From Lactarius indigo (Eukaryota > Basidiomycota > Agaricomycetes > Russulales > Russulaceae): a stretch of DNA of 64,000 bases. Each line of letters opens with the position of its first letter. The stretch's first letter is position 1. The notes beneath the pieces were generated by a model. It did not search any database. It saw only the letters and a list, made by a program, of their open reading frames with translations, and had not been told where the DNA came from. Position numbers and translations under genes: made by a program. Shown piece after piece: positions 1 to 11,400 of the stretch. The DNA lies in contig JAFKAC010000038.1 of the NCBI GenBank assembly GCA_025766275.1, positions 496,001-560,000 of the forward strand. The letters are read 5' to 3'.

Positions 1-1290
1 TATTTTTCGCATTAGCTGAAAGGTGCACGGCAACGAATAAAAAAAACATACGTGCATAAGTAGAAATACTTATTCTGTGGACGAGGTGATCGGGTCAAAA
101 GATGATCGATCGTGGGGTATCTCGACTTACGGGGAAGGCGACATGAAGCACAAGGGACCCGATGACCAACATGGCTAAACAAGAAGTTAGATACACGGCT
201 ATGTAGGGTTTCCTGAGGGACAGGTACCAGTCAGGGCGTTTGTTTCAATGGTAAGTCGTACCACACGAGTTAACACAAAACTGGAGAAGTTGCTTCTCAC
301 CCTTCTTAGCTGCCAAAAATATCTCGGTCGATGTAGTAAAGGACCCAATATGATGGCGTACCAGCAGCGTCATCGCCACCGCGATCAAAACGTCCGCCAA
401 AACACTGGATATCGCCCATAACTGACACGACAAAGTATGAGGCGGTATGGCCAATTAAACCAAAACGAGTGTGCATACGTATATTGGTGTCTTGGGAGCC
501 ATATACTTGTCAACTGTGAGTGGCTAAACGCGTGTGAGAAGGATGATTTGGCGAAAGCGTGTAATACCAACTTCGATGCTCGCCCATATCCCTCCGGTTG
601 ATTGAGTCACCGCAGCCTGTGTACAGGAAAACGTCAGAAGCTTAAGAATGCGGGGACAGTCAGGTATACATACCACAGCGATGATCCAACAGACCCACGA
701 TGACCGTGAGTTCAGCACCCAAATTCGATAACAAAAGTACCCTTGAACGATGAGCGAAATAACTGTGCCAATGATGGCAACATCTACGGGGGTGAAATGG
801 GAATTCCCGAGGCGCTCCACATTGCCGAATCCAGAAACAAACCAATAGTAGATATCGGCTCCAGTCAGTGCTGTTTGAATGGTCTCCAGCAGGAAGACAA
901 AATAAACTGCTCAAAGTCCACCTCGACATCAAAGCCTTTCGAGTAATGTTGAAGACCAACCTAGAAATTTTACGGATCGTCTGTCTATTTGAAAATTGTA
1001 GCTATATACGTCTGAACGTGAATGAGTGGAATAAGACGGGGTCTCGGGGGACAGGCCTCGTACAGATCTGGACGCAGAGAACGCCGTAGAGTGTCCAGTT
1101 GAATACGAGACCGAAGAGCTGCAGAAATTGTTGAGAATATCAGTTGTGTGGACGGCAGAACGAGAGCCAGACGTACAAGAGGGGCAGCTCTGTGAAAAGA
1201 TCAGCGATGAGGAAAACCGCTATGGCAGTATCACCGAACTTACACTCTGATGATGTCGGGGGAAGCGGTTGATGACTCAGACTCGGCCAT
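1..1290 (-). CDS. DUF6534 seven-helix membrane protein, copy 1 (3' end outside window)
   Basis: This is the first of five paralogues of the DUF6534 family, integral membrane proteins of unknown function common in Agaricomycetes. The start codon is at 1288-1290 and encodes a Ser/Thr/Pro-rich leader. A 13-nt exon coding A-A-P-L follows, then the first helix around FNWTLYGVLCVQI. Next come the conserved TALTGADIYYWFV-type segment, a helix ending GYFCYRIWVLN, LWAISSVLADVLIAVAM, and RLTIETNALT joined to the last helix near 140-185. The final exon, which in the paralogues begins with SLNNRIYLRD, lies beyond the left edge. All visible splice sites can be joined in frame, so the visible part looks functional. 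A TATA element sits about 85 nt upstream of the start. Confidence 0.8.
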
Positions 1291-1373
1291 TGGTGTCATA
1301 GATTTCAAGAAGTGGGTGGGGAGTAGTGTCACGGAGCAGTGGGGACAGCGGGGTGGCAGGCCACAAGGAGGGC

Positions 1374-1379
1374 TTTATA
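1374..1379 (-). promoter_or_regulatory. TATA element of DUF6534 copy 1
   Basis: A minus-strand TATAAA lies 84-89 nt upstream of the copy 1 start codon. It follows a CTCCTTGTGGCC block (minus strand) that is conserved in most copies. Equivalent elements precede the other four paralogues, which supports a real core promoter. Confidence 0.6.
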
Positions 1380-1994
1380 ATCTGATTTGTCGGGTTGTGA
1401 GTCTAAGAGAGATCAAGGGGACAGCGTGGTTGATCATGAAAACCTCTGTCACTGGACTGGCGCAGAGATTCTCCCATTCCAATCACATCCGCTCATAGCC
1501 ATGAGACAGGATCAAGTGTGACTTAGAAGCGTGTAGCTTCTTCTTAAGAATCCAAGTGCACACCAGCAGCAGTTATCACTGCCTGCGCCGTAAACAAACA
1601 CTGGCCGCCATCTTGACAGCACTGTTCTCATCAGGGATGAGGCCTATGAGGCACTACCCGCATGTTCGATGACTAGAGTGTCAAGAGTTGGGAATCTGCG
1701 GGATATTGATACATGATCCAAGTCTTGATCATGATGACAGAATTAAAAGATGGCAAAATCCCTGATGATATTTTAGTTGATACTTCCGCACTTATCTGTT
1801 CATTCTGCGTGATTTGCTGCATCATCTCGGTAACAGTGATGTATTGGTATGAACCCAACTTGAATGAACGGGAGTTGGAGGCTGGAGCAACCTGCGACGC
1901 CACCGGGCGCCACCGAAAGTTGTCATTAATTTAGCGTCCTGGTCACGTGAATGGCCCAGACTACAATCCAGTCCTGTTGTTGCCACCACGTATG

Positions 1995-2025
1995 ATGACG
2001 AAACACAGCGAAAATACAGCACCGC
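1995..2025 (+). pseudogene. NOSIP first-exon stub (unit 1)
   Basis: The plus strand reads MTKHSENTAP, matching the first ten or so codons of the intact NOSIP gene at 17306 (MTKHSKNNTA). The upstream CACGTGAAT element is also retained near 1945. Similarity stops after about ten codons and nothing resembling later NOSIP exons follows. It is a truncated relic left by duplication of the DUF6534/NOSIP pair. Confidence 0.6.
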
Positions 2026-2099
2026 CACTGAATAGTACTGAATGGTAATCCGGGGGGTTATGGTGATGGCCCACATATGGTCTGCTATCAAGCATCAAC

Positions 2100-2290
2100 G
2101 GTGCAGTAGCCGGCAGCGGTCTCCCTCAAGTACTCAGTGGATTCCACGGTTCTCAGAACTCATCGTACTCATCCGACGGACAGACCAGATTGTGCCTTAA
2201 GCACACCACTTGCACGCATGGATTTCTCGCTCGTGTGTCAATAATACCCTCTCGGACGACCAAATCAAAACAGCGTTGTGACTGCTTCGT
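2100..2290 (+). pseudogene. Degenerate relic related to the open frame at 14214-14421
   Basis: Read on the plus strand, this stretch resembles the segment at 14214-14421. Both have a Leu-Pro-Gln near the start, a Phe-(Tyr/His)-Gly, a run of Ser/Tyr residues, then Arg-Leu-Cys and a Cys-Thr. This copy lacks the central part of the other. The protein it came from is not recognised. The nucleotide resemblance continues into the following 100-200 bases, so the whole block was probably copied as part of the array. Confidence 0.35.
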
Positions 2291-3057
2291 GACAATCTAG
2301 TTCACCAAAAATATTACTTTCCGACCAAGTTCCTGACTAGTATGGATTTCCCGTTTTCACTGACAATTCCGGTAGAACTAGTCCTGGGCACAGATAACTT
2401 GAAGTAGTGGGGGCTGATGAGACAAGCTACGGAAGCACTCATTAGGGAGGATTTGGTGGACCGTCACATTGGAGCATTTCTCCTAATTGTCGGACTCGAG
2501 TGACTTCAACGTCCAATCGCCTCTCCAGTGGGCCGCCAATAACCCCGGTCTTCCGTTTGGACGATTGTTCCTGGGTCACGCATTTTCTGGGGCCAAGCTC
2601 CTAGAATATACATATGCATACGAGCAGGCTACGCGTATACACCTGGAATAGCGTGCGCCAGATGGGGCGGCAGCTCCAAAGATGTGTTGGGGGCATACTA
2701 GATGAACGGCTCATTTAGTCAAGTTCGTGGTGCCTCTTGTTAGGCCGTACTGCGGACAGGCGTGTCGCCGGTGACAATTAAGAAATAGATACTCCCAAAC
2801 AATGACATGAGGTGACCGGAACACCGTTTTGATTTTGTCGACAGAGGGGGGGTTATTCCGCCAGGTTGGTATGTGAAGCAGAAAATCACAGGCCTCATCA
2901 ATGATCACTATTATTTGAAGTTAGACACTCTAGTCCACGAGTAGAGACATGATGCTCGAGTAAGGGTACAGTGACAGTGTAGTGACTCGAAGGAGGGACA
3001 GCGGCGCGGCGCGCGTGGCTTCCTTTCGAGTCAGCGAGCCTGAACCGGTCAACCTGG
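2291..3057. other. Intergenic repeat-derived sequence without a gene
   Basis: No open frame with family resemblance was found. Short blocks match other intergenic parts of the array, for example a GATGAGACAAACTACGGAA-like stretch shared with 14480-14510 and a TTGGTGGA-containing stretch shared with 14540-14560 and 3120-3140. It is probably eroded duplicate sequence. Confidence 0.5.
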
Positions 3058-5105
3058 CTACGGCACCGGGGCACACAGAGGCCTTGGGCTTGAGCACCCA
3101 TTAGGGTTAAGGAAGGAGGACTTGGTGGAGTATTGAAGTCTCCGCCATTGCATTGGGGCCTCTCTTCCAATTGTTGACCCCGAGTGACTATGATATTCCG
3201 TCGACGTACCACGACAGGGGTGGGTCGTGGTCACCCCAAAGGTAGCTAAGTCCAAGTCCAATGTGCATTGCAACGGCCACAACAACATATCATTATAACG
3301 CATATGCCCCGTCCTTTGGGTCGCAAGTGTCCACCATCCACTCGGGACCTTCGGGAAACCAATGGCATTCCTGAAGGTGGGGCTGGATAGCAGAACCAGG
3401 CCACTCAGAACCATGGGAACCAGATAGCAATTGTGGGAAAATACACGGACCAGGGACCATTTAGTGTTGGTGTCGCCCCCTCTACCATTATCTAGGTCCA
3501 CCGGCTGGGGAATGATGGAGCAGGGGGGAATGGCACCTAGTGCTCGCGGCGGTGGTTCAGGTATCGCGAAACAGAGTGGCATCACTGCCAGTGTGGTGGC
3601 GCGAGCTCCGTCAGGAACCGAGGAATTGGCACAATCCTCGCGTTCGAGCGATCGGCGATCACGCAAGTAGATGCGATTGTTGAGGCTCACTAAGAGTGTG
3701 TTAGAATACCTGAAATGTTCGTTGGTATTTTGGCTTGTGCGTAGTGTAAATTATGTGCCACTCACACTTTCCCAAAAATATTGATTCTTATTTTTCACAT
3801 TAGCTGGAAAGGTGCACGGCGACGGACCAAAATAACATACGTGTATATGTAATATGGCTCATTCTGTGGACGAGGTGATTAGGTCAAAAGATGAATTGTG
3901 GGGTAACTCTGCCCGACTTACAGGGAAGGCGACATAAAACACAAGGGTCACGATGGCCAACGTGGCTAAACTAAAAGTTAGATGCACAGATATGTGGGGG
4001 TTTCCGAGAGACGGGTAGTACCAGTCATGGCGTTTGTCTCAATGGTAAGTCGTACCACACGAATTAAAACGAAGCTGGAGAAGTTGTTATTCGCCCTTCT
4101 TACTAGCTGTCAAAAATATCTCGGTTGTGGTAAATGACCCAATAAAGTGATGGTATACCAGCAGCGTCATCGCCACCGCGATCAGAATGTCCGACAGGGC
4201 ACTCGGTATTGCCCATAACTGACGCAACAAAGTATGAGGCGGTATGGCCGATTAAACTGAAACGAGTGTGCATACATATATTGCTGTTTTGGAAGTCGTA
4301 TAATTCTCAACCATAAGTGGCTAAGTCTTGTGTGAGAAAGGCAATTTGGTGAATGTGTGTATGATACCGACTTTGATGCTCGCCCATATCCCTGCGGCTG
4401 TTTGGGTCACCGTGGCCTGTGTTCCGAGTCAGGAAAATGTCAGAAGCCTAAAGAATGTGGGGACAGTTAGGTATACGTACGACAGCGATGGTCCAACAGA
4501 TCCACGGTGACTGTTTGTTCAGCACCCAAATTCGATAACAGAAGTATCCTTGAACAATGAACGAAATAACTATGCCAAAGATGGGAACGTCTATGGGAGC
4601 GAAATGGGAATTCCCGAGGTGTTCCAGATTGCCAAATCCAGAAACAAACCAATAGTAGATATCGACTCCAGTCAACGCTGTTTGAATGGTCTCCAGCAGG
4701 AAGACGAAATAAACTGCTCATAGTTCGCGTTGACATCACAGAGCTTCCGAGTAGTGTTGGAGACCAACCTAGAAATTTTATGGATCGTCTGTCTATTTGA
4801 AAATTGTAGCTATATACGTCTGAACGTGGATGAGTGAAATAAGCCGAGCTTTTGGGGGGCAGGTCTCGTACAAATCTGGACGTAGAGAACGCCGTAGAGA
4901 GTCCAGTTAAATAAGGGGCCGAAGAGCTGCAAGTATTGAGGATACCAGTCGCGTAGAGAATGGAACGAGAGCCAAACGCACAAGAGGGGCGGCTCTGTGA
5001 AAATATCAGCGGACGAGGGAAACAACTTCTATAGTATCACCAAACTTACAGTCTGATGATGTCCGGGGAAGCGGTTGGTGACCCAGAGGATTCAGTCACT
5101 GGCAT
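3058..5105 (-). CDS. DUF6534 seven-helix membrane protein, copy 2
   Basis: Start codon at 5103-5105, with the leader MPVTESSGSPTASPDIIRL. The exon pattern matches the paralogues: a 13-nt A-A-P-L exon, a first helix with LFGPLFNWTLYGVLY, a central exon with TALTGVDIYYWFV and GYFCYRIWVLN, and a last large exon beginning SLNNRIYLRD near 3690. After the conserved intron in the tail, the last exon departs from its sisters: the usual W-A-R-R-S becomes W-W-T-L-A, and the frame stays open to a stop at 3058, giving a longer C-terminus. Function is unknown. The core looks intact, but the altered tail may reflect relaxed constraint. The exact 3' end is less certain than in copies 3-5. Confidence 0.72.
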
Positions 5106-5191
5106 TGGTGTTATGGATTTCGAGAAGTGGATGGGGAGTAACGTCATAGAGAAGTGGGGACAGCGGAGTCGCAGGCCACAAGGGAGAAGGC

Positions 5192-5197
5192 TTTATA
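5192..5197 (-). promoter_or_regulatory. TATA element of DUF6534 copy 2
   Basis: A minus-strand TATAAA lies about 87 nt upstream of the start codon, in the same context as in copies 1 and 5 (next to a CTTGTGGCC block). Confidence 0.55.
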
Positions 5198-6088
5198 GTG
5201 CGATTTTGAGTATGAGCGAGATCAAGGCAACAATCTGGTTGATGTATCGGAAAATCCTCCGTCACTGACACAGAAATCTATCCCGTTCCAGTCACAGCCA
5301 TGGCCCACGAGGCAAGACCAGGTGTGAATTAGAAGTGTGTAGCTTCTTCGCAGAAATCCGAGTACATGTCGACGGCAGTCCTCACTGCCTGTGCTGTAAA
5401 AAGACAAAATGGCCACAATTGTGATGGCACTGGCACTACCCGCAAGTTCGATAACTAGAGTGTGTAAGTATAGTACAGGGTATCCTCAAACTTTCCGATC
5501 ACGCAGCTCGTTGAGCTTCCTTTTTTATTTCATAGACGTCAAGGATTCAAGTCACAGAGTGCCAAGAGTCGGGAACTTATTGTAATCCACGGGACATTGA
5601 TACTTGATGCAAGTCTTGATGACAGAATCAAAAGAGAACCTGATCCATATTTCATATTGCAGTGGTACTTAGGGCCACTACCGCGTGGTTCGCTCCACCA
5701 TCTTTGTCGGAAGCTAGAGCTCCAACACGCCACCAGAATATCATATCATCATCATAACATCATATCATACAAACGGAATGTCACTCCGCGCTCCCCACGG
5801 GCTTTCCTGACTTTAAACCTTTTTCACGCCTTCGGTTGTGTGTTCTCCCACGAACGGTTCCCACATTGTCCGTGCTTGTACGCGCACCTCTGCCGTCCCC
5901 CCCAGCTACCTGCAAGCACGTAACATATATTTCCCTTTCTTCCGTTCGCTCACCTTTTGACATCCAGCAGTCACTCAGCTGACTGATTACGTTTTCGAAG
6001 GGTGTGATAAGTCCTTGTAGTACCTTTTCTCTTCTTGCATCGCCTACCCCGTCCTCTTTTTTTTCCTCTCCACGCTGGACCAAGATTT
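5198..6088. other. Intergenic region with pyrimidine-rich 3' part
   Basis: The first part (5198-5760) resembles sequence upstream of other DUF6534 copies, but no NOSIP start was found in it. It contains ATCATAT-type short repeats near 5740-5770. From about 5800 to 6088 the plus strand becomes C/T-rich, as fungal promoters often do, just before the small open frame at 6089. No recognisable protein is encoded. Confidence 0.4.
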
Positions 6089-6202
6089 ATGTCTGCCGCA
6101 CCGTCGTTTGCACTCACTTCTCCTGCACACACTCCCGATGTCGTCTCAATGGCGCAAACTGATACATGTACTCAATCGTTGCTTCTTTCATTGTCAGGGT
6201 AG
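6089..6202 (+). other. Possible orphan first exon (37 codons)
   Basis: An ATG at 6089 opens a 37-codon frame starting MSAAPSFALTSPAHTPDVV and ending at a TAG directly before a 25-base T tract. A pyrimidine-rich, promoter-like stretch precedes it. The peptide resembles a Ser/Thr/Pro-rich N-terminus, but no continuation was found beyond the T tract. It may be the 5' end of a gene cut off by the duplications, or a chance frame. Confidence 0.2.
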
Positions 6203-6227
6203 TTTTTTTTTTTTTTTTTTTTTTTTT
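6203..6227. repeat. T homopolymer, 25 bases
   Basis: An uninterrupted run of 25 T on the plus strand (A on the minus strand). It could be a slipped simple repeat or the A tail of a retroposed fragment on the minus strand. I found no clear flanking target-site duplication. Confidence 0.9.
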
Positions 6228-6809
6228 GACAGTGACAGCCAACCTTACGAACAGAAAAGCACTACCGGCAAATTCAAACTGCTTCGTAAATGAAGCAGAG
6301 GTTCATTCGTAGTCAGAAGAATATCGCAGAATTCTTACATCTCTGTAGAAAATATAATATATCGATATGGTGATATTTCGGCGATAATACTTGGGTGATT
6401 AGTTACGTGGCCACCAGTAGTGCAAGTTATATATCAGTTTTGTATGGACCAAATAAATGAGAGTTAGAGTACCGTAACCAGATTGCGCTACTACGGACTC
6501 GGAAGTAGGAGGAACAAGAACTTGAACAAGACACACGGAGACATGGGACGCAGTTGTGGACACCGTGGACGCAGACGGAAATTGTTGACGCAAAGGTAAA
6601 TACAACAGGAGTAAATACAGTACGTGCCTAATAATCGAGGAGCTAAGTTATATGTCATTCCAGGCCCAGTGAGGACACGGTCCTAACAATGGGATGTTCA
6701 CGGTCTACGCGAAGCGTGCTATGCTATGCTCAATGTGACGGTCCACGCAGCCAGCGCGACACGACACAAGGCCGGACCGGCCGACCTCTGCTACTGGTGC
6801 AATGAAGGA

Positions 6810-8688
6810 CTAAAAGTAGCCAAAATCCAGATCCAATCCGCTTTGCGACAGCCACACCGACGGTTCATGATACTCCATATTCCTCGTCTTTTTGGCCATG
6901 AGAACTGAGCGACGTGCCCACGGTCCACTCAGAACCTTCGGGAAACAAATCACATTTCCCAGGGTGTGGCTGAATAGCAGAATCGAGCCCAAGTATTCAG
7001 AAACGCGGGAATTGGAGAGCAGCTTTGGCGGGAAATTGTACATACCGGGGGGTAGTCAGTGCTGGTGTTGTTGCCACTCTTATCTAGCTCCACCGGCCAG
7101 GGAGTGATGGAGCGGGGAGAAATGACACCCACTAGTGCTCGAGGCTGCGGCGAGGGTGTCGCGAAATGGTGCGGTGTCATCGTGGCGGCGCGAGCCTCGT
7201 CGGGGACTGGGACTGGGGGGAAGGTGTTACCTCCGTGTTCGAATGATTTGTGGCCACGCAAGTAGATGCGATTGTTGAGGCTCACTAATAGGGTGTTGGA
7301 GTACCTGAGACGTATGTCAGTGTTTTGATTTGCGTGCGGTCGTGGGTTATGTGTCGCTCACACTTTCCCCAAAATCTCAACTCTGTTTCACATTAGCTGG
7401 AAAGGCGCATAGTGATGGACCAAGAGAACATACGTGTAAACGAGGTATAATTCATTCTGTGAACGAGGTGACGTGACCAGGTCAAAGATGGATCATCGGG
7501 TATCTCGGTCCGACTTACGGGGAAGACGGCAAAAAGCACAAGTGTCACGATGGCCAACGTAGCTAAACAAGAAATCAGATGCACAGATATGTTGGATTTT
7601 CCGGGAAACAGGTACCAGTAAGGGCGTTTGTCTCAACGGTGAGCCGTACCACACGGAGTAACACGAAGTTGGAGAAGTTGCCACTTGCCCTTCTTAGCTG
7701 TCCAAAGGGATTTTGGTCGATGTATTAAAGGACCCAATAAAGTGATGGCGTACCAGAAGTGTCATCGCCACCGCGATCAGAATGTCCGCCAAGGCACTCG
7801 ATATCGCCCATAACTAAGACGACAAAGTATGAGGTAGTATGGCCAATTAAACTGAAATGAGTGTGCGTACGTATACCCCTGTCTTGGAAATCACATGATT
7901 CTCAACTGTGAGTGACTAAACACTGTGTGAGAAAAGACGATTTAAAGACTGTATAGTGCTGACTTTGGCGCCCTCCCACATCGCTGCAAGTAATTGGGTC
8001 ACCGCTGCCTGTGTTCAGGAAAACGTCAGAAGCGTAAAAAATGTGGGGATAGTCAAGTATACACACTACAGCGATGATCCAACAGATCCATGATGATCGC
8101 GAGTTGAGCACCCAAATTCGATAACAGAAGTACCCTTGAACGATGAACGAAATAACTGCTGTAATGACCGCAATGTCTATGGGGGTAAAATGGGAAGTCT
8201 CGAGACGTTCCACATTGCCAAATCCGGCAACAAACCAATAGTAGATATCCGCTCCAGTCAGTGCAGTTTGAATGGTATCCAACAGGAAGACGAAATAAGC
8301 TGCTCAAAGTTTGCCTTAACGTCAGAATTTCCAAATCGTGTCAAAGACCAACCTATAAACTTTATGGATCGTCCATCCATTGGAAAATTGTAGCTATATA
8401 CGTCTGAACGTGGGTGAGTGGAATAAACCAAATTTGGAGGGACAGGCTTCGCACAAATCTGGACACAGAGAACACCGTAGAGCGCCCAGTTGAATACGGG
8501 GCCGAAGAGCTGCAAGCATTGTTGGAGAAATCGGTTGCGCGGACAGTAGAACGAAGGCCAAACGCACAAGTGGGGCTGCTCTGTAAAAAGATCAGCGGAT
8601 CACGAGGGAAGCCGCCGTTGCGGAATTACCGGACTTACAGTTTGATGACATCCGGGGAAGCGGTTGGTGGTTCAGAGAACGCGACCAT
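6810..8688 (-). CDS. DUF6534 seven-helix membrane protein, copy 3
   Basis: Start codon at 8686-8688 (MVAFSEPPTASPDVIKL). A 13-nt exon (A-A-P-L) follows, then LFGPVFNWALYGVLCVQI, YVYSYNFPMDGRSIKFI, and the large central exon with TALTGADIYYWFVAGFG and GYFCYRIWVLNSRSSW. After it come AAVTQLLAAMWEGAK, LWAISSALADILIAVAM, RLTVETNALT, a final helix, and the exon with SLNNRIYLRG near 7285. The last exon contains SGPWARRSVLM and ends at a stop at 6810. All introns are short GT-AG. This is one of the cleanest copies for defining the family's gene structure. Function is unknown; a role as a plasma-membrane sensor or receptor-like protein is only speculation from the seven-helix layout. A 20-base G run lies in its presumed 5' untranslated region. 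Confidence 0.82.
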
Positions 8689-8718
8689 TGATATCGTAGA
8701 TGTTGAGAAGCCAGTGCA

Positions 8719-8738
8719 GGGGGGGGGGGGGGGGGGGG
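8719..8738. repeat. G homopolymer, 20 bases, between promoter and start of copy 3
   Basis: Twenty consecutive G on the plus strand, 31 nt upstream of the copy 3 start codon and downstream of its TATA element, so the transcript would carry a C run. The other copies lack it. It accounts for most of the extra distance between TATA and start codon in this copy. Confidence 0.9.
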
Positions 8739-8785
8739 CGTCACGGGGCAGTGGGGACGGTGGTATCGCGAACCACAAGGAGGGC

Positions 8786-8791
8786 TATATA
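8786..8791 (-). promoter_or_regulatory. TATA-like element of DUF6534 copy 3
   Basis: The minus strand reads ATATTATATAG here, about 98 nt upstream of the start codon, at the position of the TATAAA of the other copies and next to the same CTCCTTGTGG block. Confidence 0.5.
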
Positions 8792-9450
8792 ATATGATTG
8801 TTCGGATTGTGAGTGCAACCGAGGCCGATGTGGCTGAAATGTCATGAAACCTCTGTCACTTGGGCGGAGATTACTCCCATTACATGCAAGCGGCAGTTCT
8901 TGCTGCCTACCGGTGCCATGAACAAATGTGGTCCCCGTTGTGACGGAATTGTGATAATCAAGGATGAGCCACGACCAGCAAGTCCAATACGTAGAGTATC
9001 AAAAGTAGGGGACCCATGAGACATTGATGCTCGATGCATGGGCCAGCATCAAAAGATGGCCTCCTGATGACATTTCTGTGATGTTGTTATAACTTACCTA
9101 CGTAGTGTATGGTTCGTTGCGTGATTCGTTGCGCCGGCTATCGTTGGTGACAGTACCGTACCAGTATGAGCTAAGAGAAGGTGTTGGAACATCGTTGAAG
9201 CCTGGACGCCACCGAACACGCCACTAGTTCCCAATTAAAACCCCAGCATAGTGGTGGCGATCATGAGCCAGAAGACGAAATTCAAGACGCATATCGTCAT
9301 TGTCGCTGCATATATCACCAACCTATCGACGGAAACCCCGCCAAACAAAGGCTAAATCTGAGTCTTGGTCATTGCCACGTGGATACGTGAATACCCGGGT
9401 CGCGCTCCGATCGTCGGCGGTTAGCTACCGTTGGTACCACGTATACAGTA

Positions 9451-9487
9451 ATGACGAAACACAGCAAAAATAATACTGCATCCTCCA
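9451..9487 (+). pseudogene. NOSIP first-exon stub (unit 3)
   Basis: The frame MTKHSKNNTASS is identical in protein sequence to the first twelve residues of the intact NOSIP at 17306. The upstream 80 bases, with CACGTG and the ATACCCGGG block, also match. Identity ends abruptly at about 9487, where the sequence joins the 3' flank of the next DUF6534 unit (copy 4). This is a clear duplication breakpoint inside NOSIP exon 1. Confidence 0.75.
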
Positions 9488-9523
9488 GGGGGGTCACCGG
9501 TCACCAGTCACCCCCAAAAGTAG

Positions 9524-11400
9524 CTAAGTCCCAATCCACATTGCAATGGCCACATCAATATCCATACATCTCATCTTTTCGGTCGTAAGGATGGAGCGAC
9601 GTGCCCGCCGTCCATTCGGGATCCTCGGGAAGTAAATAACATTTCCTGGGGTGTGCCTAGATAGCGAAACCGAGCCGTTCAGAAACGCGGGAATTGGACA
9701 GCAGTTGTGATGATAGATTACACATACCAGGGGCCAGTCAGTGCTGGTGTCGTCGCTTCTGCCATTATCTAGGTCTACCGGCTGGGAAATGATGGAGCCA
9801 GTGAAAATATCAATGTTTTTCTTTAGTGCTCGCGGCTGTGGCTCAGGTGTCGCGGAATGGTGCGACGTTTCTGCGACAGCCTGAGCCCCGTCGAGGACCG
9901 GGGGGCATGTACTGTCTCCGTGTCCGGGTGATCTGTGGTCACGGAAGTAGATGCGATTATTGAGGCTCACTAAGAGCGTGTTGGAGTACCTGAAACGATT
10001 GTCAGTGTTCCTGGGCTCGCGCATAAGTCAGTGTATGTCATGTGCTGCTCACAGTTTCCCAAATATCTCAACTCTTTTTCACATTAGTTGGAAAGGTGTA
10101 CAGCAACAGACCAAAAGGACGTACGTATATACATAGTACAACTCGTTCTGTGGACGAGATGATGGGATCAAAAGATGGATCGTGGTGTATCTTTATCCGA
10201 CTTACGGGGAAGGCGACATAAAGCACAAGGGTTGTGATGGCCAACGTGGCTAAACAAGAAGTTAGATGCACAACCATGTGGGGTTTTCCGGGGGACAAGT
10301 AGTACCAGTCAAGGCGTTTGTCTCAATGGTAAGCCGTACCACACGAATCAAGACGAAGTTGGAGAAGTCGCTACTTGCCCTCCTTAACTGCCCAAAAGGA
10401 TCTCGGTCGATATAGTTAAGGACCCAACCATGTGATGGCGTACCAGCAGTGTCATCGCCACAGCAATGAGAATGTCCACCAAGGCACTCGATATCGCCCA
10501 TAACTAAAACGGCAAAGTATGAGGTGGTATGGTCAATCAAACCGAAACGAGCATGCGCACGTATAGTGCTGTCTTGGGAACCACATACTTCCCAAGCATG
10601 ATTGGCTAAACATCGTGTGAGAAATACGATTTGGCGAATGTGTGTATGGTACCGACTTTAGTACTTGCCCAAATCGCTGCTATTGATTGAGTCACCGCGC
10701 CCTGTGTTCAGGGATATATCAGGACCCTAAAGAATGTGGGGACAGTGAGGTATACGTACGACAGCGATGGTCCAACAGATCCACGACGATCGTGAGTTCA
10801 GCACCCAAATTCGATAACAGAAGTACCCTTGGACGACGAACGAGACAACTGTGGTAAGGATGGGAACGTCTATGGGAGCGAAATGGGAATTTTCGAGGCG
10901 TTCTACATTTCCAAATCCAGCAACAAACCAATAGTAGATATCGGTCCCAGTGAGCGCAGTTTGAACAGTCTCCACCAGAAAGACGAAATAAGCTGCTCAA
11001 AGTTCGCCTTGACGTCACAGAGCTTTCAAGTAATGTCAAAGACGAACCTAGACATTTCAGGAATCGTCTATCCATTGGGAAATTGTAGCTATATACGTCT
11101 GGATGTGGATGAGTAAAATAAACCAAACTCGGAGGGATAGGCAGCGCACAAATCTGGACGCAGAGAGCGCCGTAGAGCGCCCAGTTGAACAATGGGCCGA
11201 AGAGCTGTAGGTATTGTTAGAGAAATCGGTTGTGTGGACAGCAGAACGAGAGCCAAACGCACAAGGGGGGCAGCTCTAGCAATGTGAAAGTATCAGCGGG
11301 TTGGGAGGGAAGCCGCTATTGTAGGGATCACCAAACTTACAGTTTGACGACGTCCGGGGAAACGGTTGGTGACCCAGGGAACTCAGCCATTGATGTTATG
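9524..11400 (-). CDS. DUF6534 seven-helix membrane protein, copy 4
   Basis: Start codon at 11398-11400. The gene keeps the family exon order, with the 13-nt A-A-P-L exon near 11270, FNWALYGALCVQI, and the central exon with TALTGTDIYYWFVAGFG and GYFCYRIWVLNSRSSW. LRRASSDFSNFVLIRVVRL, then NALT spliced to ATLAITTLVLYVAFP, complete the helices. The soluble tail begins YSNTLLVSLNNRIYFRD near 10000. The last exon carries NGRRARRSILT and stops at 9524. No disruptive mutation was found. It diverges from the NOSIP pseudogene copy at 12231. Function is unknown. Confidence 0.82.

Noticed and set aside
5740..5775. ATCATAT-type repeats as a possible CRISPR-like or centromeric repeat
   Set aside because: Only a few short imperfect units with no spacer pattern; simple low-complexity DNA in a eukaryote.
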